From Sphingobacteriaceae bacterium (lineage in GTDB: Bacteria > Bacteroidota > Bacteroidia > Sphingobacteriales > Sphingobacteriaceae): a stretch of DNA of 64,000 bases. Made by a program: the position numbers and the translations under genes. This document shows positions 17,998-26,810 of this stretch, piece after piece. Numbering within the stretch: position 1 is the stretch's first letter; each line of letters starts with the position of its first letter. Where the stretch lies: contig JACMJM010000010.1 of assembly GCA_014380615.1 (NCBI GenBank), positions 62,001 through 126,000 of the forward strand, in the 5' to 3' direction. The notes under the pieces were generated by a model, which was not told where the DNA came from, did not search any database, and saw only the letters and a list, made by a program, of their open reading frames with translations.

Positions 17998-18954
17998 TTA
18001 TAATCGTTTCACCACATTTCCCTCACTCTCAACTACAGCCTCCTTCTCCCTCTTAACACTTAGTAACAACACCCCTATTACCACCAGCACGGTTCCCGCA
18101 ATTTGCTCGGCGAAGATCTTTTCCCCGAGAAAATAGTGCGCCTGTACAATGGTAGACACGGGGCCTATACTTGAGATAATCGCCACATTATTCGAGCCTA
18201 TTTTCTTTAAAGCCGCCGAAAGCATAAAGGTTGGAATTACGGTAGCCACAATCGCCAATGATAATCCGTACAACCATAATCCGTTACTTTCAAGCAATAC
18301 CTCAAATTTTCCCCTTAGCAGAAAATGCAGGAAGATTCCGGCTGTAGCCGACAGCATGGCATAGGCTGTAAATTTCGTTGCGCCAACCTTAGGAATCATT
18401 CGTCCGCTGCCTACAATATATACCGAGTAGGTTATCGCACAAAGAAAGATCAGGAAACTTCCCCAAAAGAAATTTGGATTCGATGTGTCGAATCGTAGTT
18501 CTCCGTAATAAGCCAGGGCAATACCTGTATACGTTAAAGCCAATGCGATTTTTTGGTTGCGATTTATCTTTTGCTTATAGAAAAGAACATTGATGAGTAC
18601 TACAAAAGTAGGATAGAGGAAAAGTATCAGCCTTTCTAATCCCGCGGAGATATATTGTAAGCCGATAAAGTCGAATAGGCTGCTTAGATAATAACCAAAT
18701 AAACCCAGCAGTACCAGATACAGCCATTGCCGCCTCGTTAATTTAATATTTCCTTCCTTATTGCTGATGACGAACGCCGCCAGCAGGTAGAAGGGCAGCG
18801 AAAAAATCATGCGGAGTGTAAGCAATGAAAGTGCGTCAACTTTTATTTCGGTGAAAGCCAGCTTTACCATAATGGCTTTTGTAGAAAATAGAATCGCACC
18901 AACAAAAGCAATTATGAATCCTATAAGTGTTAAGGGCTGTTTAATTTTACTCAT
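17998..18954 (-). CDS. EamA/DMT-superfamily permease
   Basis: An inner-membrane protein of 318 residues with ten hydrophobic helices arranged as two EamA repeats, for example PLTLIGFIIAFVGAILFSTKA at the start and IAEQ-to-VIGVLLLSVK at the end. It belongs to the drug/metabolite transporter superfamily; the substrate cannot be predicted. About 55 bp upstream of the ATG lies a predicted minus-strand terminator hairpin with its own promoter (19003-19097), so expression may depend on read-through of that element. The 3' side runs into a short AT-rich gap beyond the DUF4838 gene. Confidence 0.85.
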   Translation of the reverse strand: MSKIKQPLTLIGFIIAFVGAILFSTKAIMVKLAFTEIKVDALSLLTLRMIFSLPFYLLAAFVISNKEGNIKLTRRQWLYLVLLGLFGYYLSSLFDFIGLQYISAGLERLILFLYPTFVVLINVLFYKQKINRNQKIALALTYTGIALAYYGELRFDTSNPNFFWGSFLIFLCAITYSVYIVGSGRMIPKVGATKFTAYAMLSATAGIFLHFLLRGKFEVLLESNGLWLYGLSLAIVATVIPTFMLSAALKKIGSNNVAIISSIGPVSTIVQAHYFLGEKIFAEQIAGTVLVVIGVLLLSVKREKEAVVESEGNVVKRL

Positions 18955-19002
18955 TTTCTTCGCCGTAAAGCTAGGGATTAATGTATAGCGGCCGGTATTA
19001 TA

Positions 19003-19061
19003 AAAAAGAAAAGGTCTTCAAACGGGGAGGATGAAGACCTTTTAACTAACCAATTATAAAC
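19003..19061 (-). ncRNA. Predicted short RNA or attenuated leader upstream of the EamA gene
   Basis: On the minus strand a strong promoter (see 19068-19097) is followed within about 20 nt by a perfect 12-bp stem, arms at 19009-19020 and 19032-19043, with an 11-nt C-rich loop (UCCUCCCCGUU) and then a U-rich tract (CUUUUCUUUUUU). This is the shape of an intrinsic terminator, giving a transcript of about 60 nt. The loop is complementary to purine-rich AGGAGG-like sites. It may be a small RNA or an attenuator for the transporter gene 50 bp downstream. No open reading frame of useful size fits inside. Inference from sequence only. Confidence 0.45.
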
Positions 19062-19067
19062 CTGACA

Positions 19068-19097
19068 CAAATATACAACTATTGCGATATTGTCAAA
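19068..19097 (-). promoter_or_regulatory. Bacteroidota-type promoter for the short RNA/leader
   Basis: On the minus strand TTTG (19094-19097) and TATATTTG (19068-19075) match the -33 TTTG/TTG and -7 TAnnTTTG elements of the Bacteroidota primary sigma factor, separated by 18 bp. The -7 element is an exact match. Transcription would start near 19061. Confidence 0.55.
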
Positions 19098-19241
19098 GAA
19101 TATTTTTAATATTTAACAAATATTTAACATTGTGATATAAAGATTACAATAATGAACGAAGATGGTGGGCTGTGTGATATGCATTATACCTCAGATTGTT
19201 AACACTATAATACTATCTTCAAATCTATTTAGGAGATTTGA

Positions 19242-19742
19242 ATGTTATCCTTAAACTTCCGTGAGATGAATTTGAGAAACCTATTCGTTTTAATTGTTTG
19301 TATATCACTCCCTCTGCTTTTGGGCACGATTGCCGGCTTTATTACCTCCTCCAATATAGAAACCTGGTATGTTGGCTTAACGAAGCCCCATTTTAATCCA
19401 CCCAACTGGTTATTCGGGCCGGTTTGGACGATGCTGTACATTCTTATGGGAATTTCTCTTTACAGGATTGTAGGGGAGGCTCCCGGTGAGAAGAAGAAGG
19501 TTGCGCTCAGGGCTTTTTTCATTCAGCTTGGATTAAATTTCGCCTGGAGTTTTATCTTTTTTTATTACCATCAAACGGGATTGGCACTTTTTGAGATCGT
19601 GATTTTGTGGCTGGCCATTTTAGCCATGATCGTTTCTTTTTACCGTTTAAACCATTTGTCGGCATACCTGCAGCTGCCTTATTTGCTCTGGGTAACCTTT
19701 GCCACGGTTTTAAACGCGTCTATTTGGTATCTCAATAAATAA
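19242..19742 (+). CDS. tspO: TspO/MBR family protein (tryptophan-rich sensory protein)
   Basis: A five-helix inner-membrane protein of 166 residues. The family signatures are present: KPHFNPPNWLFGPVWTMLYI (the WxPP-type loop and Trp-rich helix 2), FAWSFIFFYYHQTGLALFEI and the C-terminal FATVLNASIWYLN. Bacterial TspO binds or degrades porphyrins and is linked to light, oxygen or redox regulation. The ATG at 19242 has an AGGAG sequence 10 bp upstream, which supports it over the internal ATG at 19266. Monocistronic by spacing; the broken tfoX-like gene follows 50 bp later. Confidence 0.92.
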   Translation: MLSLNFREMNLRNLFVLIVCISLPLLLGTIAGFITSSNIETWYVGLTKPHFNPPNWLFGPVWTMLYILMGISLYRIVGEAPGEKKKVALRAFFIQLGLNFAWSFIFFYYHQTGLALFEIVILWLAILAMIVSFYRLNHLSAYLQLPYLLWVTFATVLNASIWYLNK

Positions 19743-19792
19743 TTAAAATCGTACTCTGTAAAATAATACCTTGTTTTCGAAATAAGACGATT

Positions 19793-20137
19793 ATGAAATC
19801 CCCGGAATGTTTAATCCAAAGAGTAAGACAGGCACTTGCGCATCTGCCTTCTGTCGAAGAAAAAAAAATGTTTGGCGGAACTGCTTTTATGGTCGAGGGT
19901 AAATTGTGTATTGCGGCCCGTCACGATAGAATAATGTGCCGTATAGATCCTGATATTCATGAAGAAGTGCTGGAAAAAAAAGCCTGCGGCACTGTGGTAA
20001 TGTGAGGCCGGGAATTAAAGGGATATGTGTATGTAGAAAGCCTTAGATCCGAAACCGATCTGGCTTACTGGGTTACTATGGCTCTTGAGTTTAATAAAAA
20101 AGCGAAGATCTCTAAAAAGAAATCCTCGCTTAAATAA
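19793..20137 (+). pseudogene. TfoX N-terminal-domain protein interrupted by an in-frame TGA
   Basis: The first 70 codons encode a TfoX_N domain (LPSVEEKKMFGGTAFMVEGK, CRIDPDIHEEVLEKK) and stop at a TGA at 20003-20005. The same frame continues for 43 sense codons with the expected end of the domain: GRELKGYVYVESLRSETDLA, YWVTMALEFN, then a lysine-rich tail and a TAA at 20135-20137. The joined length (about 114) is that of complete TfoX_N proteins. A single C-to-T change (CGA to TGA) would explain the stop. Unlike a frameshift this is not a homopolymer artefact. Read-through is possible but has no supporting signal. Confidence 0.8.
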
Positions 20138-20182
20138 TTTGTTAAACCTACCAAGTGTATGGCGAAGGAACCGCCGGGGTAT

Positions 20183-22378
20183 CTACTTAATAAAAAGATT
20201 CGCGTTGTTCCTGTATCCGCTGGCTGTATTTGAGTACCAATCCGTAAACTGTGCCCCTCCCGAGATTACCCAATCCGGGAATTTTAAGTAAGCCGTTACA
20301 ATTTCTTTTCCTTCTACAGGATAAATAAAGCCTTTTGTAGGGATTGAAATTGCCCATGGATATCCTTCGGACGATACGTAATATTTCCCCAAAGCAGGGT
20401 TCGAGGCATCGTCTCCGGTGCCAAACAACGAGGTGTTTACTAAAGAGGTTGGCGTTTTTCCCGGGAGATGAATCTCCGCGCCGCGGCCGATATCATCATT
20501 CCAGATAAAAGGATTGTATTCATTAAGTCCGAAGTCGTTAAGACTGGGGCCGTTACTTACATTGAAACTAATGTTATACGATACAGTTGAAGAGGTTGGC
20601 TCTGTTAACACTGTATTCATATAATACATCTGGGATGCCATGTTGTTAAACAGAATCAGTACTGCTTTCGACTGGCCTTCTTCTAAAATCGCACCTTGTA
20701 CATTGCTTACCGACGAGCGGCTTATCGGGAATTCGATACCAAAACCATTGTGGAAGATTCCGCCGCGTGCGGTGAGTGTATAAACGCCGGTTACAGCAAC
20801 CACTTTATTCGAAGCATTGGTAATTACCTTCAATTGGTAAGACATAACCACGTCGTTAAGGTCGTAATCGCCTTTCTTAGGCCATAAATCTTCAAATATT
20901 ATAGTCGCACCAGCATCATGTCCACCGGGCACAACATAATTGTCAAAGGCTTTTGTTGGGTCGGTAGGATAATCGTCCAGGTTGTCGGCAAGTCCGTCGT
21001 TGTCGGTATCGGTTACCGGTGCCGAACCGTTGCCCGGATTACAACCAGTGCTGGCTATGTACAAATCGCATTGTTGTACGGCACCATCGTTACACAATCC
21101 GGTTGGCAGGGTAGAGGGATAACAAACCTGTAAAGTACCCTTGAATTTTTGTCCGGTAGAGGTTTGTTGAGCGTCAAGTATCAGGTTTTGATCTATATTA
21201 CCTGTAATTTTAACCAGCGAAGTACTGCCGGTTCCTACAAAATAGCCTTTTATTTTATCGAGGTTAGTTGTTTTGAAATAGGCACCGTTTATTAAGTTAA
21301 TATTCGCGTTCGCGTTAATTTGAGTATTAGTGCCAACTTCAACATAAGCATAGTTATTTAATGTTTTATTATTAATTAAGTTGTTTATGATGATAAGCTT
21401 GCATTGATTATTAAAAATCCCGCTGTTATTAATTTGAAGTTTATTTACGGTAGCGGTACCTGTATTTTCGAAAGTGCAGGTACTATTCACATTCATGGTG
21501 CCCTTCACAATTAATGTGCTGCTGTTTACATGGGTGATATTGCTCGAATTAAGGTTGTAATCGCTATTAACAGTTAGGGTGCCATAATTATTAACCGTTC
21601 CCGATGAGGCAAGGTTGCCGTTAAACAGTGCGGTTCCGTAATTGCTGAATACATGCGAAGCCCGGTCGAAATCGAGGCCCGGCAGTGTTACATTACTGCC
21701 ATGAGTAATAACAATGCCAATAGCAGAAGTTCCGGCATTTTTATTTACATTTTGAAGGGTTAGGCCTGTTCCGCAAACTCTTAGCGTACCACCTCCTGTA
21801 GAAAATGTAACATTAAAAGTTTTATTCGATCCGCTTACACAAATCGTTTTACCTGCAGATACGGTAACGTTTTGATTGGAACTAAGGGCGATAGATTCGG
21901 TACAACCGGTGTTACAATCGGGGCTCACAGTTAATATTTTTCCTGCGTTTTTAACAGATGCCACAGTTGCGGCAGATTGGCTGAAACCTACCTCTACCGT
22001 ATTGGGTGTTAGACTGGCTTGTTTGGTTATTACCGAGTTATCGGGTGCGGTACAAGCAATGTAGACTTCTTTAATCGAATTTAATAAATAAGCTTTGGTT
22101 TCAAAAGGTTTACCCGGAGAGGCTGATCCTTTGGCGATTAACTTACCCTCCGGAGTGTAAATCTCCATAAGATGCTGCATGTTCCCAAACTTACTGTCGA
22201 TTAAATTTAATTTAAATGTAACATTTCTTGACAATTCCCAGTTAAAGTCTTTAGGAACTTTAATGTCGGCTAAACTTTGAATTTTTATGCTGTCGGTAGG
22301 AGTCGAGGAATCTTTTTTGCAAGAGTGTACGAAGAGTGTTAAGGATAAAATTGCAATAAGGAAGGCTCTAAATCTCAT
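20183..22378 (-). CDS. LruC-domain lipoprotein
   Basis: A 731-residue surface or periplasmic lipoprotein. The signal ends in TLFVHSCKKD, with lipid attachment at the Cys. The ATG at 22378 is used because the 11 codons before it do not belong to the signal peptide. After an N-terminal beta domain comes a long serine/threonine/asparagine-rich beta-solenoid-like region (about 190-410), then a calcium-binding-type DTDNDGLADNLDDYPTDPTK loop and the LruC domain (FEDLWPKKGDYDLNDVVMSY, IFHNGFGIEFP, PFIWNDDIGRGAEIHLPG). LruC-domain proteins are found in spirochaetes and Bacteroidota; function unknown. Confidence 0.82.
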   Translation of the reverse strand: MRFRAFLIAILSLTLFVHSCKKDSSTPTDSIKIQSLADIKVPKDFNWELSRNVTFKLNLIDSKFGNMQHLMEIYTPEGKLIAKGSASPGKPFETKAYLLNSIKEVYIACTAPDNSVITKQASLTPNTVEVGFSQSAATVASVKNAGKILTVSPDCNTGCTESIALSSNQNVTVSAGKTICVSGSNKTFNVTFSTGGGTLRVCGTGLTLQNVNKNAGTSAIGIVITHGSNVTLPGLDFDRASHVFSNYGTALFNGNLASSGTVNNYGTLTVNSDYNLNSSNITHVNSSTLIVKGTMNVNSTCTFENTGTATVNKLQINNSGIFNNQCKLIIINNLINNKTLNNYAYVEVGTNTQINANANINLINGAYFKTTNLDKIKGYFVGTGSTSLVKITGNIDQNLILDAQQTSTGQKFKGTLQVCYPSTLPTGLCNDGAVQQCDLYIASTGCNPGNGSAPVTDTDNDGLADNLDDYPTDPTKAFDNYVVPGGHDAGATIIFEDLWPKKGDYDLNDVVMSYQLKVITNASNKVVAVTGVYTLTARGGIFHNGFGIEFPISRSSVSNVQGAILEEGQSKAVLILFNNMASQMYYMNTVLTEPTSSTVSYNISFNVSNGPSLNDFGLNEYNPFIWNDDIGRGAEIHLPGKTPTSLVNTSLFGTGDDASNPALGKYYVSSEGYPWAISIPTKGFIYPVEGKEIVTAYLKFPDWVISGGAQFTDWYSNTASGYRNNANLFIK

Positions 22379-22566
22379 CTTTTGATAAAGTATATCTACA
22401 TCAAAGTTCAATTACAATGCCAATAATGCTACTATGGCCCAATACATTGTTTTTGGGTGTTATAACGCATATTGAATACTATTGCCTTTTGTTTTTAAAA
22501 GCTTGTTGTGGAAATTATCTTCTTATTTAAGCAATAAAGGGGAACTATTTTCCCTACTCTAAAATC

Positions 22567-23427
22567 TTACTGCCTAATTTTCAACTCCATATAGGTACTC
22601 ATAGCGTTAAAGCGTTTCCATTTGTTCTGGCTGCCATATTTATAAAAATGGACGTGGGTAGTAGGCATTATAATGGGTAGAGAAAGCACATTTCCTTTAA
22701 CCGATTTTGAGATCCACTCCAGCGACACAACGATATTTTTACTTACCAATATATCGTATTGGGCCAAATCTACCTCTATCCAGCCTTTTTGCCGTTTATA
22801 AATATCCGTGTATATGTTGTCGGTTAACAAATTTTTAAAGGGTTTACCGCTTTTTATAGAGTAAATATTGATCCTTAGTTTTACGCTGTCAAAATTATTG
22901 TGATTTATCATAAATCTTAAACTTTCGATTTTGGTGTTTTTCTTTGAGATAGAAAATTTTCGTCCGATCTCAGAGCCTAAATTATAGTCGGAATAACCTG
23001 ATAAGGAAAAGTTTACAAAGAATTTTAGCAAGGATGTTTTGTGTGTACCTATGGTTTTGATTTTTCGTTTATCGGATTTTATCAGGATTTCCTGAAGTTC
23101 TGTCGCTTTTTTTGTAAGCATTATTTCAAGGGCATGCTCGTTAATGGTTTTTTTGTCAAAAAGAGATTTTAGGGCGATAGATTTAGAATAATACCCGATG
23201 ACCGAAAATCTTAAAGAATCATTAACAGAGACTGAATCTTTGTTAAAGCTAAGCCTGAAAATCCCATAATCATTTGAAATGGTTCCGATAGGCTTATTCA
23301 CAATCCCGATGCTTACATATTTTACTGGTTCGTTTGTATCATCTATAATTTTCCCATAGAGGGATATTTTTTGCGCGCAAACATTTTGGCTGATTAAAAA
23401 TAAAATTGGAAGCAGGCGTAATAGCAT
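22567..23427 (-). CDS. Secreted protein with carboxypeptidase-regulatory-like domain
   Basis: A 286-residue exported protein with a signal peptide (RLLPILFLISQNVCAQ). Residues about 19-105 form a CarboxypepD_reg-like beta-sandwich (KISLYGKIIDDTNEPVKYVS, GTISNDYGIFRLSF), the domain often found at the N-terminus of TonB receptors but here without a barrel. The remainder (about 110-286) has no family I recognise; it contains beta-strand-rich segments such as RLRINIYSIKSGKPFKNLL. This architecture recurs in Bacteroidota as stand-alone periplasmic or surface proteins of unknown role. Confidence 0.65.
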   Translation of the reverse strand: MLLRLLPILFLISQNVCAQKISLYGKIIDDTNEPVKYVSIGIVNKPIGTISNDYGIFRLSFNKDSVSVNDSLRFSVIGYYSKSIALKSLFDKKTINEHALEIMLTKKATELQEILIKSDKRKIKTIGTHKTSLLKFFVNFSLSGYSDYNLGSEIGRKFSISKKNTKIESLRFMINHNNFDSVKLRINIYSIKSGKPFKNLLTDNIYTDIYKRQKGWIEVDLAQYDILVSKNIVVSLEWISKSVKGNVLSLPIIMPTTHVHFYKYGSQNKWKRFNAMSTYMELKIRQ

Positions 23428-23467
23428 CGTTATTATTGATTTAGTGCTGTATCGGGTGATTCTTTAA

Positions 23468-24109
23468 TTAATTCGCTTTGAATGATCGCAGTTTTACTTT
23501 AATCCAGATTCCTACCACCAACCCAGGCAAAATCCATAACACCCAGCTAAGGCTTCCCATTTCAAAGTTGGTAACTATAAACGCAGTTAACGTTGCGGCG
23601 AACGCACCTCCCATTTTCGAGCCGTGATTAATTAGCCTGGCGGTTTTGGGCTGCGGCCGGTAAAATTTGAGGATGTCCATAACCGCCGTGCCCAGGCAAA
23701 AAGTGCCGAAGCTAAGAGGCACAAACCCCCATACTCCCCGCAACTCTAACCAATGTAATCCGAAGAGAATTAAGCCTGTACCGAACCCTGTTCCGGTAAC
23801 ACTTATTAGCCAGTCGATCCACTTCGGCTTTTGGCTTAAATGCAGCTTTTTGAGGTATAAGGATCTGTATCCAGAGCAGGCCAGGTAGTAGCTAAAAAAA
23901 CCAACCATAAAGAGAAAAGGATTGGGCCTAATCACCGAAAGGGCTACTGCGGTTATGAAAACCCCTGTCATTCCGGTAAAGAATATTTTGCCTGTAAGTC
24001 TGTGATTCTGTCCTCCCTTTCTGTTTAGCATAGATAGGAGGCCTGTTGCCAGCGCGGTAAAACCGGATGCTACATGGATAACTAATAAGGTTTGTGAAAG
24101 TGCCGACAT
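23468..24109 (-). CDS. DUF2306-like membrane protein
   Basis: A 213-residue inner-membrane protein with about six helices. The N-terminus (LLVIHVASGFTALATGLLSM, followed by KGGQNHRLTGKIFF) has conserved histidines in the pattern of DUF2306-type proteins, which resemble heme-binding four-helix membrane bundles. No function is established. The LytTR regulator gene lies 112 bp upstream on the same strand, so the two may be co-transcribed and the regulator may act on this gene. That link is inference. Confidence 0.65.
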   Translation of the reverse strand: MSALSQTLLVIHVASGFTALATGLLSMLNRKGGQNHRLTGKIFFTGMTGVFITAVALSVIRPNPFLFMVGFFSYYLACSGYRSLYLKKLHLSQKPKWIDWLISVTGTGFGTGLILFGLHWLELRGVWGFVPLSFGTFCLGTAVMDILKFYRPQPKTARLINHGSKMGGAFAATLTAFIVTNFEMGSLSWVLWILPGLVVGIWIKVKLRSFKAN

Positions 24110-24221
24110 GTTTTTTGATTTAATGTCGGCAAGTTGCTATTGCTTTTTATTCGTTTAAAAAATTAGGGGCGAACGGATTAATATAGGTCTAAACTGGTAA
24201 GCGAAGGGCCTATTGGTATGT

Positions 24222-25118
24222 TTACAGGGCTTGTCGGAGAGGTTTATGCCTTAGTGTCTGATTTTTAAGTTCCTGGTTCAAAGACCTTGATACGGGAATT
24301 AGTTGGGTTGTATCTTTTAACTGAAGCTTTAATCCCTGGGCATTCCCGCTTATATGTTCAATTTTTTGAAGGTTTACAAGGTATGTCCTATGACAACGAA
24401 AAAATTGTGGGGAATTGCTCAGGCTTTCTTCCGCTTTTTTCAGGGTACTCCGTAGAAAAGCAGATTTTACAGAGCTTTCTTTCTGATAGAAAACCTGGAT
24501 ATAGTTGTCGGCTGTGGCAATATAAAGCAAGTCGTTTGCTTTTACTTCCAGCAGTTCATTCTGGTAATCTCCTGTTAACCGGATTGTTTGGTTGTTCAGG
24601 GGTTCAGTCGCCTCGTTTTCAAAAATGTTTTGCTCTATAGATTGAGCTGTATGCTGATACTTCTTTAAAAGGCTGATGTATTTTAATAAAACCAGAATTC
24701 CGATAGGGAAAATCCCAACGGCTGAAGTATAGCCTAAAAAAACGAGAAATGTGGTTGGCGACAGAGGATATCCATATAAAGTATGGGTTAGAGCAACATT
24801 TACCGAGCTTATGGTAACGATTTGCCATACCATCATTAAGAACTCTCGTCCAACAGTCCAACTGGTTTCGTCGAATAATTTTGAAAAGAGCGTGGGCAGA
24901 ATAAACAGGTTCGCGGCTGCGGTTACTAACGTTACAAACCCGTATAAAAAAGCATGGAAAAGAATAAGATTTTCAGGTACCTGATCGAATCCGAACGGCC
25001 TCAGAAAGAAAATTATAAAAAACACGATTGAGCCCGCAATCATTGCCGACCTTAAGCTTTTCAGTGAAAAGTTACAGCCTGGAAAGGGTTGGATAAAAAG
25101 ATTTTTAATCGTTTCCAC
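24222..25118 (-). CDS. Membrane-bound LytTR-family transcription regulator
   Basis: A 298-residue protein with four N-terminal membrane helices (about 20-160: MIAGSIVFFIIFFLRPFGF, FLMMVWQIVTISSVNVAL) and a C-terminal LytTR DNA-binding domain (about 190-290: LLEVKANDLLYIATADNYIQ, FRCHRTYLVNLQKIEHISG, LIPVSRSL). No receiver domain is present, so it probably senses at the membrane directly. The start is a GTG at 25118. Such LytTR proteins regulate neighbouring genes in Bacteroidota; the candidate target is the DUF2306-like gene downstream. Confidence 0.85.
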   Translation of the reverse strand: METIKNLFIQPFPGCNFSLKSLRSAMIAGSIVFFIIFFLRPFGFDQVPENLILFHAFLYGFVTLVTAAANLFILPTLFSKLFDETSWTVGREFLMMVWQIVTISSVNVALTHTLYGYPLSPTTFLVFLGYTSAVGIFPIGILVLLKYISLLKKYQHTAQSIEQNIFENEATEPLNNQTIRLTGDYQNELLEVKANDLLYIATADNYIQVFYQKESSVKSAFLRSTLKKAEESLSNSPQFFRCHRTYLVNLQKIEHISGNAQGLKLQLKDTTQLIPVSRSLNQELKNQTLRHKPLRQAL

Positions 25119-25179
25119 GCAGCAAAATACATAAAATTAGCATTTTACGAACAAGCGTGTTCCAACTAAGACCTCCGGG

Positions 25180-26505
25180 TTATTGGCTTGCTGGGGTAGC
25201 TTCCGGAGCATTCATCTTCCGCCCGTTAACTTCCACTTTTTTAAAGCGAAGTCCTGTAACCTTTCCAAGTTTAAAATCAGTGCTTTTTAATTCCAGATTG
25301 GCTTTTTTAATAACTATATCTTTAATCTCAGCCTTATCATGTCCGGTAATCTCGCCAAATGAAGCACCTGTGCCGTGTATGTTAGTGATTTTTACATTAC
25401 GTACCAGGGCGGTAGGAGGCTCCTGGCCTTTCAGGTCAAAGTATTGGGTCCAAGGAGTAACTTTGAAAATAGCACCTCCGTTTTCCATGGTAATATCGCT
25501 CATCTGTATGTTTTCATAGTGCTGAGGTGTGTCGGGCCGAAGTTTAAGCCGTAGCACAGTTGGCCCTCTGGTAACGCAGCGTTTTACTTCTACATCTCGT
25601 ACAAGCGTAGCTTCGCTTCCGAAGGTTACAATTCCGCCACCGGCTTCAAAAATACAATCGGTAATTAATACTCGTTCAACTGGCGGACTGTCTTTATCCT
25701 GCCCGGCAAACGGGCCTTTTGAGCCTTTAAGTGCTATGCAATCATCCCCTACAGAAAATGAGCATCCCCTGATAACAATATCCTGCGAACTGTCAATGTC
25801 TATTCCGTCAGAACTTGGGCCCCGATTGGGAACGGCTCCTGATGGTGCCTGGAAACGACAGTTTTCAACTTCCACCTGCTGACAGCGGTAAATATGGAGA
25901 TTCCAAAATCCTGAGTTTAAGAAGAAAACACCACTAATTTTAACGTCTTTTGAGTTTTGTATAAACATTAAACGCGGACGTTCAACGTCAAGATTTTTGG
26001 TGCCTTTTACCGCATCGCGCGTATTATAAAATAGTTTATAAAACGGTTCACCACTGCCATCGAGCGTGCCCGGGCCGCTAATGCGAAGATGATCCACCTT
26101 GTCTGCGTTTATTAAGGCTGCCCGCCATTGCTCAACGTGCCCTTCAATGCGAGTGTTTAGTTTTTGATAATCGTTAATGTTTGTAGAACCCTTTAGTACC
26201 GCGCCTTGCTGTAATTCTATATTTACCCCGGGTTTGAGAAAAAGGGAGCCGCTTAAAAATGTGCCCTTTGGTATTATAACTATGCCTCCGCCATTTTTTG
26301 AACACTCATCAATTACCGCCTGAATGGTTTTACTGTTGAGCGTTTTTCCGTCGCCTATGGCTCCGTAATCAATAATATTATATTTTTTTTCTATAAGATG
26401 CTGATGTTTCGCAGCTAAAAAACTCAGGTCTTTAAGGGATTTCGCATCAGCGCCTGGCGCCAGAAGAAATGATGTCAAAACCGTCAGGTATAAGTTAAAC
26501 TTCAT
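25180..26505 (-). CDS. Glycoside hydrolase family 28 (polygalacturonase-like)
   Basis: A secreted right-handed beta-helix enzyme of 441 residues with a signal peptide (YLTVLTSFLLAPGADAKS). The pectate-lyase-3-like N-terminus (YNIIDYGAIGDGKTLNSKTI) leads into GH28 motifs: SSDGIDIDSS, GDDCIALKG with the paired aspartates, and RLKLRPD (the RIK-type motif). The third motif reads VTFGSE instead of the GHG of endo-polygalacturonases, as in several exo-acting or rhamnogalacturonan-related GH28s. It probably attacks galacturonate-containing plant polysaccharide. There is no neighbouring SusCD pair, so this is not a classical PUL. Confidence 0.88.
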   Translation of the reverse strand: MKFNLYLTVLTSFLLAPGADAKSLKDLSFLAAKHQHLIEKKYNIIDYGAIGDGKTLNSKTIQAVIDECSKNGGGIVIIPKGTFLSGSLFLKPGVNIELQQGAVLKGSTNINDYQKLNTRIEGHVEQWRAALINADKVDHLRISGPGTLDGSGEPFYKLFYNTRDAVKGTKNLDVERPRLMFIQNSKDVKISGVFFLNSGFWNLHIYRCQQVEVENCRFQAPSGAVPNRGPSSDGIDIDSSQDIVIRGCSFSVGDDCIALKGSKGPFAGQDKDSPPVERVLITDCIFEAGGGIVTFGSEATLVRDVEVKRCVTRGPTVLRLKLRPDTPQHYENIQMSDITMENGGAIFKVTPWTQYFDLKGQEPPTALVRNVKITNIHGTGASFGEITGHDKAEIKDIVIKKANLELKSTDFKLGKVTGLRFKKVEVNGRKMNAPEATPASQ

Positions 26506-26810
26506 AGAATCTTAAATGGTTGGTGAATTTAGGATATTCTAACGCAAATATGCGGTTCGAATAATTAGATGGAGCAGTGTTCTTGTAATGTGGCTGTAAC
26601 AATTTAATGGCAGTTTGATTTCTTTATTGTCGCCTTTTCTAATAGCTCCACTTCCTGATCTTTCTAAGCAGGCAGTAAGCTTGAGAAGATGCTGATTACA
26701 TCCCTTGTATCGGAGCTTACATTTTCTCTTAATAGCGTCAAATTTATCATCAAATTTAAAGAGTAACTCATATACCTGTAGCTTTGCCAGCTGTTTTATA
26801 GATTACGAGC
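26506..26810. other. Intergenic stretch without a convincing gene
   Basis: The minus strand holds an uninterrupted frame of about 80 codons between roughly 26800 and 26545 (it includes KLQVYELLFKFDDKFDAIK) but no start codon, no ribosome site and no family I can recognise. It could be the remnant of a gene or chance. Nothing else was seen. Confidence 0.3.

Noticed and set aside
19793..20137. Selenocysteine at the TGA of the TfoX gene
   Set aside because: No SECIS-like structure was seen and TfoX proteins have no selenocysteine at this place; a nonsense mutation is simpler.
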